Assembly (NCBI RefSeq): GCF_018854495.1
Contig: NZ_JABBDR010000264.1
Location: 1-10,948, forward strand
Origin: Acidithiobacillus ferruginosus
Lineage (GTDB): Bacteria > Pseudomonadota > Gammaproteobacteria > Acidithiobacillales > Acidithiobacillaceae
DNA length: 10,948 bases
Reading direction: 5' to 3'
Shown here: positions 5,132-10,948 of the stretch, in pieces
Layout of the letters: each line of letters opens with the position of its first letter
Numbering within the stretch: the first letter of the stretch is position 1
Notes under the pieces: generated by a model
Database searches by the model: none
What the model was told of the DNA's origin: nothing
What the model saw: only the letters and a program-made list of their open reading frames with translations
Program-made: the position numbers and the translations under genes

Positions 5132-6370
5132 ATGGCGAGTCTGAAAACGAAGATCAACAAGGGTGCGGTCGACGACGCGGAAGCCCCTGCCACCGGGCAA
5201 GCGTTTATCTGGGACACCGAGGTCAAAGGCTACGGCCTGCGAGTCACCAGCGGCGGGACCAAGACCTTCATTGTGCAGAAGCGCATCGGCGGGAAGGACC
5301 GGCGGGTCACGCTCGGCAGGTATCCTGAGATCACGGCGGAGGCAGCCCGTAAGCTGGCGATGACCCACATTGGCGAGATCGCCAGCGGCAACGACCCCAT
5401 CGCTGCGAAGGCCACCGAGGAAGTGCAGGCCAAGACTCTGCGAGAAGTGATTGCCGACTATCTCGACATGGGCACCGTGAAGGCGTCCACGGCAAAAGAC
5501 TTGCAGGGAACGCTCAACATCCATTGCGCTGCATGGATGAACAAGCCTGTGACCAAGATCACGCGGGATATGGTGGCAAAGCTCCATGCCAAGATCGGCA
5601 AAGAACCCAACCCCAAGACCGGCGGGACCAAGATGGCGACGGCCAACAAGGTCGCCCGGTATCTGAAACTCTTGTTGAACTTCACACAAGAGCAATATCG
5701 CACTGGCGACGACCTGCCCATCATCGCCAGCAATGCGACCGCCGTGCTGAAAAAACGCATGTACAAGGTGCAGCGTAGGACCGGCCATCTGGAACCGCAC
5801 CAGATCAAATCATGGTGGCAGGCGACGGGAGACTTGCAGGACTCGGCGCGGGATTACCTGCGGACCATGCTCTTGACCGGCCTGCGCTCATCCGAAGCTA
5901 TCAGCCTCAAGTGGGCTGACGTGGACCTTGAGGGTAGGACATTCACGGTCAGGGACACAAAGAACGGCACCGACCACACCTTGCCAATGGGCGCATGGCT
6001 TACCGCGATGATCGCGGCTCGGCCCCATCACAACGAGTTCGTATTTAGCAGCGAGCGCGGTCGCCCCACCAACCGGCGCGGCGGCATCGACAAGGCTGCG
6101 GAGTTGTCCGGTCTGGATATTCAGAAGCACGACCTGCGGCGAACCTTCCTCACCGTAGCAGACGCGGTGGACGTGCCGTACTACGCGCTGAAAGCCCTTG
6201 TGAACCATAAGAGCGGCTCCGGCGGCGACGTTACTGCGGGATACATCCAGACCAGCATCGAGCGGCTCAGGAAGCCTATGCAGGCCGTCGAGGACTATAT
6301 CTTATCGGCGGCAGGGGTTACGGCTGGCGCTGAGGTCGTGGAATTGCGGGAGGTGCTGCATGGCCTATGA
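5132..6370 (+). CDS. int: P4-type tyrosine integrase
   Basis: This 412-residue protein catalyses site-specific recombination between element and host att sites. The ATG at 5132 is chosen for the GGAGGAAG 5 nt upstream; the longer frame from 5012 would translate the repeat block. Residues about 1-95 form the N-terminal DUF4102-type domain (YGLRV, KTFIVQKRIGGKDRRVTLGRYP). About 100-195 is the SAM-like core-binding domain (TLREVIADYL to the LLLNFTQEQ helix). About 215-390 is the catalytic domain, with all expected residues: Arg252 (TGLRSSEAISLKW), Lys277, His333 and Arg336 (HDLRRTF), His359 (VNHKSG) and Tyr371 (GYIQ). The length is normal for P4-type integrases, so it appears intact. It reads away from the tRNA-Thr fragment, its probable target, and overlaps the next gene by 11 nt. 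Confidence 0.95.
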   Translation: MASLKTKINKGAVDDAEAPATGQAFIWDTEVKGYGLRVTSGGTKTFIVQKRIGGKDRRVTLGRYPEITAEAARKLAMTHIGEIASGNDPIAAKATEEVQAKTLREVIADYLDMGTVKASTAKDLQGTLNIHCAAWMNKPVTKITRDMVAKLHAKIGKEPNPKTGGTKMATANKVARYLKLLLNFTQEQYRTGDDLPIIASNATAVLKKRMYKVQRRTGHLEPHQIKSWWQATGDLQDSARDYLRTMLLTGLRSSEAISLKWADVDLEGRTFTVRDTKNGTDHTLPMGAWLTAMIAARPHHNEFVFSSERGRPTNRRGGIDKAAELSGLDIQKHDLRRTFLTVADAVDVPYYALKALVNHKSGSGGDVTAGYIQTSIERLRKPMQAVEDYILSAAGVTAGAEVVELREVLHGL

Positions 6371-6980
6371 GCGCATGTTACGCACCACGGACCTTTGCCA
6401 CGTCGCGGCGCAAGTCGCGGCCAATGGCTTTTCACCCATAACCGAAGCCTTGCCCTTCGACGAATGGCTCACGCACCACGGCGCGATGGATAACGCGCGA
6501 TTTATGCAAGGCTTTTCGATAGAGGAATATCTTTGCCGCTGCATCCGTAGCGGCGCATTGCCAGCCAGAAGCGCCCCATTGTACGGCATCGAACCCGCAC
6601 CATTAAAAGACTTTTCAGCCCTGTTTATTCTTACCCGCGACTTTCAGGCGTGGATAAAAACGTCACAAGTGCAGGCCCCGGAATCATGGGCACAGGCTTT
6701 GATCGAGTCGATAGCGTGGGATTACCGACCCATTCCCGGCACTCAGGTCATTACCGGCAAACCAAAGGGGCGACCACGCGTGCTTGCCAAAGACGCACAG
6801 GCTGAGGCTAACGAGATAGCCTTGTCGATTTTCAATACAGCGGGAGGCAGCATGACCCATGTAACGCAAAAGTATATAGGGGACAAGCTGGCCCATGCAT
6901 ACAAGGCAGGATACAACACGGTAAAAGACCGTTTTAAGGTGAAGTTATGCAAGGATTATATAAAACAGCAAAAACAGTAA
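6360..6980 (+). CDS. Unknown protein coupled to the integrase, probable DNA-binding C-terminus
   Basis: This is a 206-residue protein. Its ATG lies inside the end of the integrase gene (11-nt overlap) with GGGAGG 6 nt upstream, so it is co-translated with the integrase. Residues 1-125 are mixed helical (PFDEWLTHH, FSIEEYLCRCIRSG, LIESIAW) and not recognised. Residues 134-140 (KPKGRPR) form an AT-hook-like basic motif. The rest (about 145-195) resembles a helix-turn-helix: a helix AEANEIALSIFNTAGG, then THVTQKYIGDKLAHAY, then GYNTVKDRFK. A regulator or recombination accessory factor is plausible given the coupling, but this is inference. Base composition turns AT-richer toward its 3' end. Confidence 0.7.
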   Translation: MAYERMLRTTDLCHVAAQVAANGFSPITEALPFDEWLTHHGAMDNARFMQGFSIEEYLCRCIRSGALPARSAPLYGIEPAPLKDFSALFILTRDFQAWIKTSQVQAPESWAQALIESIAWDYRPIPGTQVITGKPKGRPRVLAKDAQAEANEIALSIFNTAGGSMTHVTQKYIGDKLAHAYKAGYNTVKDRFKVKLCKDYIKQQKQ

Positions 6981-7021
6981 AATTCCAAGCCAGAGTTTAA
7001 CGGCATTTAGCAACCCCGCAT

Positions 7022-7049
7022 AAGCCACTGTGAACAGGGGCTTTTCCTT
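7022..7049 (+). terminator. Rho-independent terminator after the integrase operon
   Basis: AAGCC-A-CTG pairs with CAG-G-GGCTT across a TGAA loop (8 bp with one A-G mismatch) and runs into TTTTCCTTT. It lies 42 nt after the stop of the integrase-coupled gene and separates that unit from the replication operon. The remaining gap to 7163 is AT-rich and should hold the promoter of the next gene; no convincing -35/-10 pair was found. Confidence 0.6.
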
Positions 7050-7163
7050 TGCCTGTAGCTAGTCGCCAGCATTACCCGTTATTCATTTTTTAACTGTTTT
7101 TACATCCTCATACTTGGTCCTGAAGTTATTAATCACCCAATGGACTGCAAGAGGATTTATAAA

Positions 7164-7376
7164 ATGGTGGCAAAAATATTTGACGATGGAGAGACCTATA
7201 ATCAGGTCGAGTTCGTGAAGCGGGTCAACAAGTCAAAGTCATGGGCAGAGCGTAGCAGATGGAACGGAACCGGCCCGCGATACCTGAAGGTCGGCAGATC
7301 AGTTTTATATCTGGGAAAAGACCTTAATAACTGGCTTGAGTCTCAGGCCCGCTCCAACACCGGGCAGGGAGCATAA
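7164..7376 (+). CDS. AlpA/excisionase-like helix-turn-helix protein
   Basis: This is a 70-residue protein. ATG 7164 is chosen because AGAGGA (7150-7155) lies 8 nt upstream; the in-frame ATG at 7140 has no ribosome binding site. The C-terminal half has the signature of the MerR/AlpA-type excisionase-like family: a helix (ERSRWNGTGPRY), then LKVGRSVLYLGKDLNNWLES, in which Gly-Pro-Arg, the conserved KVGR-V-Y strand-turn and the D--NWL helix form the winged HTH. Family members regulate integrase genes or act as recombination directionality factors, as AlpA and P4 Vis do. It is the first gene of the replication operon and is a good candidate to bind the repeats upstream of the integrase. Confidence 0.8.
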   Translation: MVAKIFDDGETYNQVEFVKRVNKSKSWAERSRWNGTGPRYLKVGRSVLYLGKDLNNWLESQARSNTGQGA

Positions 7377-7379
7377 AAA

Positions 7380-8345
7380 ATGGACGCCTCTATCGAGAAC
7401 GCCCAACGGTACAACCCATTTGTCAATAATAGCGAATATTTTAACTTCGGTATAGTTCAGGCCATCCGGCAGCCTGCCATTAAGCCCACCAGCACTACAT
7501 GGGAGAGATTCTGCAAGGCTCTTGAGTCTCCCAAAATCCGCGACCAGAAGGACGGCCCCGGCGCTGTTTTCGCCACCTTCTCTAAACAGTGGCGTAATCG
7601 TGAAAACGTCTTAACCGTGACCGCGCTGGCTTACGACCTTGAGCAACAGGCGGGAGGCCCGGCGATACCGGCACCGGCAGCGATAGCTGAAGACTTGCGG
7701 GGTCTCGGTCTGGCCTTTGCCGTCTGGACCACCTTCTCAGATCGCCCAGAAGCTCGGCGCATCCGCGTGGTGCTACCCATCGAAGACGGTCTGGCACCGG
7801 AACTGCTCCGGGCGGCGTATCCCCTCCCCTTGAAGTACCTGCCCATTGTCACCCCGGACATGCTCGACGCTACCTGTGCGGAACCGGCCCGCATGATGAT
7901 TTTGCCAGCGATACCGGCAGATCGGCGCGACCAGTATGAGTGCTACTGCTCAACGTCCGGCGATTGGCTCCAAGGCTCATCGCTGGCGCTGGCAGCTACT
8001 ACCGTACTGCAACAGCAAAAGGATGCAGCACAAGCCAAGCAAGCGCGATTCAGGCCCGGTCCTCTCAGTGGTCGGGAGTCGGTCATTGAGGCTTTCAACA
8101 GAGAACATCCGGTCGAGGAGATTCTGGAGTGCGCCGGCTATAAACAGCGCGGGAAGAAGTGGGTCAGCCCTAACAGCCACTCCGGTCAAGCTGGCGTCAT
8201 TGTCCGTAATGGCAAGGCTTTCAGCCACCACAGCGACGCGCTCGGCGACCACTTCTGGCACGACTCCTTTGACCTGTACGCCAAGCTCCACCACGGCGGC
8301 GACAAGCGACTTGCAGCGCAATCTCTGCGCGGCGGGAGGATTTGA
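7380..8345 (+). CDS. Archaeo-eukaryotic-type primase-like replication protein
   Basis: This 321-residue protein starts 3 nt after the HTH gene with AGGGAG upstream. The N-terminal two thirds match AEP-family primase-like proteins of plasmids, phages and integrated elements. VTALAYDLEQQ carries the first acidic pair (Asp86, Glu88); WTTFSDRPEARRIRVVLPI (116-134) is the strand-turn that usually holds an S-x-H or SH motif; and ARMMILPA (170-177) is the third conserved segment. Here the expected His is Asp121. Residues about 230-320 form a second domain (HPVEEILECAGY, KKWVSP, SHHSDALGD, HDSFDLYAKLHHGGD) that is recurrent in these primases and related to degenerate zinc/CHC2-like domains. It probably makes primers for element replication together with the DUF3987 ATPase encoded downstream. 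Catalytic activity is uncertain because of the His change. Confidence 0.75.
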   Translation: MDASIENAQRYNPFVNNSEYFNFGIVQAIRQPAIKPTSTTWERFCKALESPKIRDQKDGPGAVFATFSKQWRNRENVLTVTALAYDLEQQAGGPAIPAPAAIAEDLRGLGLAFAVWTTFSDRPEARRIRVVLPIEDGLAPELLRAAYPLPLKYLPIVTPDMLDATCAEPARMMILPAIPADRRDQYECYCSTSGDWLQGSSLALAATTVLQQQKDAAQAKQARFRPGPLSGRESVIEAFNREHPVEEILECAGYKQRGKKWVSPNSHSGQAGVIVRNGKAFSHHSDALGDHFWHDSFDLYAKLHHGGDKRLAAQSLRGGRI

Positions 8346-8346
8346 C

Positions 8347-8862
8347 ATGGCTCATGTATCAAGCAATTCCGGCAACAATGAATGGTACACGCCCCTGCTC
8401 TATCTCGACGCGGCGCGGGAGGCTATGGGTCAAATCGACTGCGACCCGGCGTCATCGGCCATTGCGAACCGGGCGGTCGGCGCGACCACGTTCTTCACCA
8501 AAGATCAGTGCGGCCTTGGTCAATTTTGGCACGGTAGGGTCTGGTTAAATCCACCGTATGCACAACCGCTGATACGGCTTTTCTGCGAGGCGGCGGTCGG
8601 CAAGTTCCAATCTGGCGAGATCGAGCAAGCGGTCGTGCTGGTGAACAACGCCAGTGAAACCGCATGGGGGCAGACGCTTTTGAGTGCTGCGAGTGCTGTT
8701 TGCTTCCCGCGTGGTCGCATCCGTTTTCTGGACCCGGACGGCAACCCCGGCGCACCGCTCCAAGGGCAAATGATCGTTTATCTCGGCGCGTGTCCCCAGC
8801 GATTCCGAAAGGCCTTTGCAGACTTCGGAACGATCACCTATCCGGTCGGGAGGGCATCATGA
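8347..8862 (+). CDS. Phage-type DNA N6-adenine methyltransferase (Dam family)
   Basis: This is a 171-residue protein. ATG 8347 follows GGGAGGA (8334-8340), one base after the primase stop; a longer frame from 7936 runs over the primase and is a shadow. The order of motifs matches the phage DNA N-6-adenine-methyltransferase family (Dam, PF05869): EWYTPLLYLDAAREAMG, the acidic IDCDPASSAIANRAVGATTFFT, then GRVWLNPPYAQP, in which NPPY is the catalytic D/N-PPY motif. A strand with VVLVNNASETAWGQ and a C-terminal MIVYLG follow. It transfers a methyl group from S-adenosylmethionine to adenine in DNA. No matching endonuclease is nearby, so it is an orphan enzyme, likely protecting element DNA or marking replication. 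Its stop overlaps the next start (ATGA). Confidence 0.9.
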   Translation: MAHVSSNSGNNEWYTPLLYLDAAREAMGQIDCDPASSAIANRAVGATTFFTKDQCGLGQFWHGRVWLNPPYAQPLIRLFCEAAVGKFQSGEIEQAVVLVNNASETAWGQTLLSAASAVCFPRGRIRFLDPDGNPGAPLQGQMIVYLGACPQRFRKAFADFGTITYPVGRAS

Positions 8863-10373
8863 GCGCGATTCCCTTCACTCGCAAAATATCCCCGGAGGAA
8901 GCAGCGGCGGCAGCGGCTTCCGATTGGGAAGACCCGTTACCCCTCACCGAACATGAGGTCGGCGACCCCTATCCATTGGACGCCCTACCCGGACCCGTCA
9001 AGGCCACCGTGCAGGAGGTGCAAGGCTTCATTCAGGCACCGACCGCACTGGTGGCGGCTTCGGTACTCAGTGCCCTGTCAGCGGCGGCTCAAGGGCTTGC
9101 AAACGTGGAGCGCGACAAGGGTCTGGTCGGACCCTGCTCCCTGTACTTCCTTTCCATCGCTGAGAGCGGCGAGCGCAAGAGTGCCATCGACACAACGGTC
9201 CTTGAGGGAATCAGGGCTTACGAAATCGAAGAAGAAGAATCTGCAAAAGGGCTGAGGAAGATTCACGCGGCCAAGTACAGGTCGTGGGAAGCTCAGGTCG
9301 ACGGCGTGACCGCTTCCATCCGGGCAGACGCCAAAACCGGGAAGCCGGTCGGCGCACTTGAATCAAAGCTCATGCAGCTTGAGCGGGAAAAGCCTGCCCC
9401 CGTCATCGTGCCCCGCGCCCTGTGGGACGATACCACTACGGAGGCGCTGATTGCTGGCATGGCTTCCAACTGGCCCAGCGCGGCGATTATCAGCGCGGAA
9501 GCCGGGGTCGTCTTCGGCGGCCATTCGATGAAAAAAGACAATCTGACCGGCGGCCTGGCTACGCTCAACAAATTATGGTCGGGCGAACCCATCCGGGCAG
9601 ATCGCAAAACCGAAGGGGCAAGCGTCATCCTCAACACCGGGCGGCTCACCCTTGGTCTTGCCGTGCAGCAGAGCGTGGTCCGGCAATTCTTCGAGTCCTC
9701 AAAAGGCATCGCACGGGGGTCCGGCTTTGCGGCTCGTTTCCTGATTAGCTGGCCTGCGAGCACTCAAGGCACCCGCTTCTATAAATCTATGGGCACAACG
9801 ATGGCGACCCATCGGTTTACAGTGCGGCTCAAGGATATGATCGGCGCGACCGAGTTGCTGGTCGACGGCTGCAATTTGAAAACCGTACCTTTGTCACCGG
9901 CAGGCAAAGCGGCGTGGGTCAGCTTTCATGATGGCATTGAGGGGGAACTGCTCCCCGACCGGGAGTTCAGCGACAACAAAGACTCTGCCAGCAAAGCGGC
10001 TGAAAATGTTGCTCGGCTGGCTTGCCTGTTCCACCTGTTCGAGCACGGACCATCTGGTCAGATCAGCGCGGAGCATGTGGGAGCGGCGGCGGCCATCGTT
10101 ACATGGCATCTGTTCGAGGCCCGGCGCTTCCTTGGAGAGATTGCCCAGCCCGCCGACCAGATCGCGGCGGAGCGGCTCGACGCATGGTTACTGCAACAGC
10201 CGGGTCCGGTCACGGCCAAGGCGATTATGAACAAAGGGCCCACAGATACCCGAAAACGCGCTGCGCTCGACAAAGCCTTGCAGGAGCTTGTGGCCTGCCA
10301 CCGGGTCCGCGTGTCCAAGGTCGGCAAGTCTTCCATCGTTTCAGTAAATCCTGCTCTACGGCAAGGAGGCTAA
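8859..10373 (+). CDS. DUF3987 (YfjI-like) replication ATPase/helicase
   Basis: This is a 504-residue protein. The ATG at 8859 overlaps the methyltransferase stop and has GGGAGGG 4 nt upstream. It is recognised as DUF3987/YfjI-like by YPLDALPGPVKATVQEV (38-54), IQAPTALVAASVLSALSAAAQG and the P-loop-like LSIAESGERKSAI (98-110, Lys107, Ser108). Later come WDDTTTEALIAGMASNWPSA, ISAEAGVVFGGHSM, the RGSGFAARFLISWP segment and a C-terminal winged-helix-like region (VTAKAIMNK, then RKRAALDKALQELVACHRVRVSK). Residues about 120-170 are charged and may form a coiled coil. Members occur beside primases in phages, plasmids and integrated elements and are thought to act as replicative helicase-like ATPases. 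The length is usual and the gene looks intact. It functionally replaces the RepA-like ATPase of the left element. Confidence 0.85.
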   Translation: MSAIPFTRKISPEEAAAAAASDWEDPLPLTEHEVGDPYPLDALPGPVKATVQEVQGFIQAPTALVAASVLSALSAAAQGLANVERDKGLVGPCSLYFLSIAESGERKSAIDTTVLEGIRAYEIEEEESAKGLRKIHAAKYRSWEAQVDGVTASIRADAKTGKPVGALESKLMQLEREKPAPVIVPRALWDDTTTEALIAGMASNWPSAAIISAEAGVVFGGHSMKKDNLTGGLATLNKLWSGEPIRADRKTEGASVILNTGRLTLGLAVQQSVVRQFFESSKGIARGSGFAARFLISWPASTQGTRFYKSMGTTMATHRFTVRLKDMIGATELLVDGCNLKTVPLSPAGKAAWVSFHDGIEGELLPDREFSDNKDSASKAAENVARLACLFHLFEHGPSGQISAEHVGAAAAIVTWHLFEARRFLGEIAQPADQIAAERLDAWLLQQPGPVTAKAIMNKGPTDTRKRAALDKALQELVACHRVRVSKVGKSSIVSVNPALRQGG

Positions 10374-10374
10374 T

Positions 10375-10836
10375 GTGGCGCTGCGAGATAACTACCGGAA
10401 GTATTTACCCGCCGACCCGGGTCGCCAGCAGGAGGAGGCGACCACGGCTGTTTGCAGCGAAGCGGATCAAGCGAAGACCATGCTATCCGCCATCAGGTCG
10501 GCGGGGCTGCATATCTACATTAAGGCGGGCGAGCTGCGGGTCGGCCCAGCATCAAAATTATGGGATTACGACTTGCCCTTAATTCGTGACCACAAAGAGG
10601 CTTTGCTGGCGCTGCTAGCTGAGGAGGCACCCACCCGGCCCAGCGGCCCCGTCCTGTCAGTGGCCTGCAAAGATTGCGGTCACTTCACCTCTGGCCCTAT
10701 TCGACATGGGGTCGGTATCTGTGCGAGCACCGGCGGCGAGCGCGTGCCGCGTGGTGGCGAAGGTTATGCACATGCTTATGAAACATCCCCGCGAAGTTGC
10801 CGGAAGTTTTCAGCCAAAAAGGACACGACGATATGA
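10375..10836 (+). CDS. Second TubC_N-like domain plus four-Cys (putative zinc) protein
   Basis: This is a 153-residue protein. A GTG start at 10375 is used, with AGGAGG at 10363-10368. An ATG at 10373 lies in another frame and gives an Arg-rich nonsense-like product. After a 33-residue leader, residues about 36-82 (MLSAIRSAGLHIYIKAGELRV, then LPLIRDHKEALLALL) are the TubC_N-like unit. Residues 96-144 hold Cys98, Cys101, Cys116 and Cys142 (CX2CX14CX25C), nearly the same spacing as the protein at 1085-1483, with shared GxGxCxxx, a central Tyr and P-R-C. The two are clear homologues in different elements, each directly after a replication ATPase. The stop overlaps the ATG of a 30-residue ORF. 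The function is unknown; a replisome adaptor is a reasonable guess. Confidence 0.8.
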   Translation: MALRDNYRKYLPADPGRQQEEATTAVCSEADQAKTMLSAIRSAGLHIYIKAGELRVGPASKLWDYDLPLIRDHKEALLALLAEEAPTRPSGPVLSVACKDCGHFTSGPIRHGVGICASTGGERVPRGGEGYAHAYETSPRSCRKFSAKKDTTI

Positions 10837-10925
10837 CCCAGCCAATCAAGACTTGCCATCAAGTTCGCGCTCTGCCATGCCCACAGAAACAGCAATACGT
10901 AGTACCTGCTCAAAGTGGCGGCTGA
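10833..10925 (+). CDS. Possible 30-residue protein
   Basis: An ATG overlaps the preceding TGA (ATGA), with AAGGA about 12 nt upstream, and gives a 30-residue product starting MTQPIKTCHQVRALPCP and ending in PAQSGG before a TGA two bases ahead of the next ATG. It contains two Cys and several Gln. Its exact fit between two starts is the main support. It could also be a short translated spacer that carries ribosomes to the next gene. It has no recognised family. Confidence 0.4.
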   Translation: MTQPIKTCHQVRALPCPQKQQYVVPAQSGG

Positions 10926-10927
10926 GT

Positions 10928-10948
10928 ATGCCCGCTAAAAAAACCCGC
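10928..10948 (+). CDS. Start of a further gene, cut by the window edge
   Basis: An ATG two bases after the previous stop opens a frame reading MPAKKTR to the window end. Only seven residues are visible. Basic N-termini of this style occur in phage small-terminase-like and other DNA-binding proteins, but this is too little to assign. Confidence 0.35.

Larger units (their letters stand above)
4758..10948. mobile_element. Second integrative element (tRNA-Thr-targeted), left part
   Basis: It starts at a tRNA-Thr 3' fragment, followed by a repeat-rich att region, a P4-type tyrosine integrase reading away from the fragment, an HTH regulator and a compact replication operon. In the fragment, sequence right of the anticodon loop no longer matches a tRNA, which is what the element-proximal side of an att site looks like. 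The intact tRNA-Thr(TGT) gene is therefore predicted at the far right end, beyond the window. No structural or conjugation genes are visible, so satellite, integrative mobilizable element and prophage remain open. Confidence 0.65.

Noticed and set aside
5114..5800. Long minus-strand frame opposite the integrase
   Set aside because: It is antisense to an intact integrase with all catalytic residues and shows no domain of its own.
7936..8346. Upstream extension of the methyltransferase frame
   Set aside because: It overlaps the conserved end of the primase gene and gives Ser/Thr/Arg-rich shadow sequence; the ATG at 8347 has a good ribosome binding site.
8347..8862. A restriction-modification system
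   Set aside because: No endonuclease or specificity gene flanks the methyltransferase; it lies inside a replication operon and looks like an orphan phage-type enzyme.
10022..10582. A 186-residue Arg-rich frame including the ATG at 10373
   Set aside because: It is out of frame with two recognisable proteins and has no family features; it is a high-GC shadow.

Overview
The window looks like accessory DNA of a proteobacterium with moderately high GC. The outer-membrane barrel protein and lipoprotein point to a Gram-negative host. The phage/plasmid-type helicases and the P4-type tRNA integrase resemble those of beta/gammaproteobacteria and Acidithiobacillia; this placement is inferred. No ribosomal or core-metabolic gene is present, and every confident gene lies on the + strand.

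The layout suggests two different integrative elements placed head-to-tail at one tRNA-Thr(TGT) attachment site. Left element (1 to about 4757): the 3' part of a RepA/AAA_25-type replicative ATPase, then three translationally coupled small genes (a TubC_N-like + four-Cys protein, a HicA-like small protein, and a conserved mobile-element protein). A further small gene overlaps the last of these out of frame by 128 nt. A cargo segment follows: a lipoprotein, a zinc-ribbon membrane protein and an outer-membrane beta-barrel protein closed by a rho-independent terminator.

Boundary (4583-5131, no gene): a 47-nt fragment of a tRNA-Thr gene (anticodon loop to CCA, minus strand) is surrounded by many short repeats. 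These are TTAGCC motifs on both sides, a TTCGTTTGAA pair, one inverted and three direct CTTACA sites at 11-bp steps, and a duplicated GCGAC-rich 27/28-nt block just before the integrase. This looks like an attachment and regulatory region with integrase-arm, excisionase or operator sites.

Right element (about 4758 to the end): tyrosine integrase, an overlapping unknown gene with a probable DNA-binding C-terminus, a terminator, an AlpA/excisionase-like HTH gene, an archaeo-eukaryotic-type primase-like protein, a phage-type DNA adenine methyltransferase, a DUF3987 (YfjI-like) helicase-like ATPase, a second TubC_N-like + four-Cys protein, a 30-residue ORF and the start of another gene. From the primase on, genes are packed with ATGA overlaps or gaps of a few bases, so this is one replication operon.

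Both elements place the same unusual TubC_N-like/four-Cys gene directly after different replication ATPases. That is the strongest hint of an under-described conserved function. No capsid, tail or conjugation gene is visible, so the elements may be satellites, integrative mobilizable elements or parts of prophages; the window cannot decide between these.
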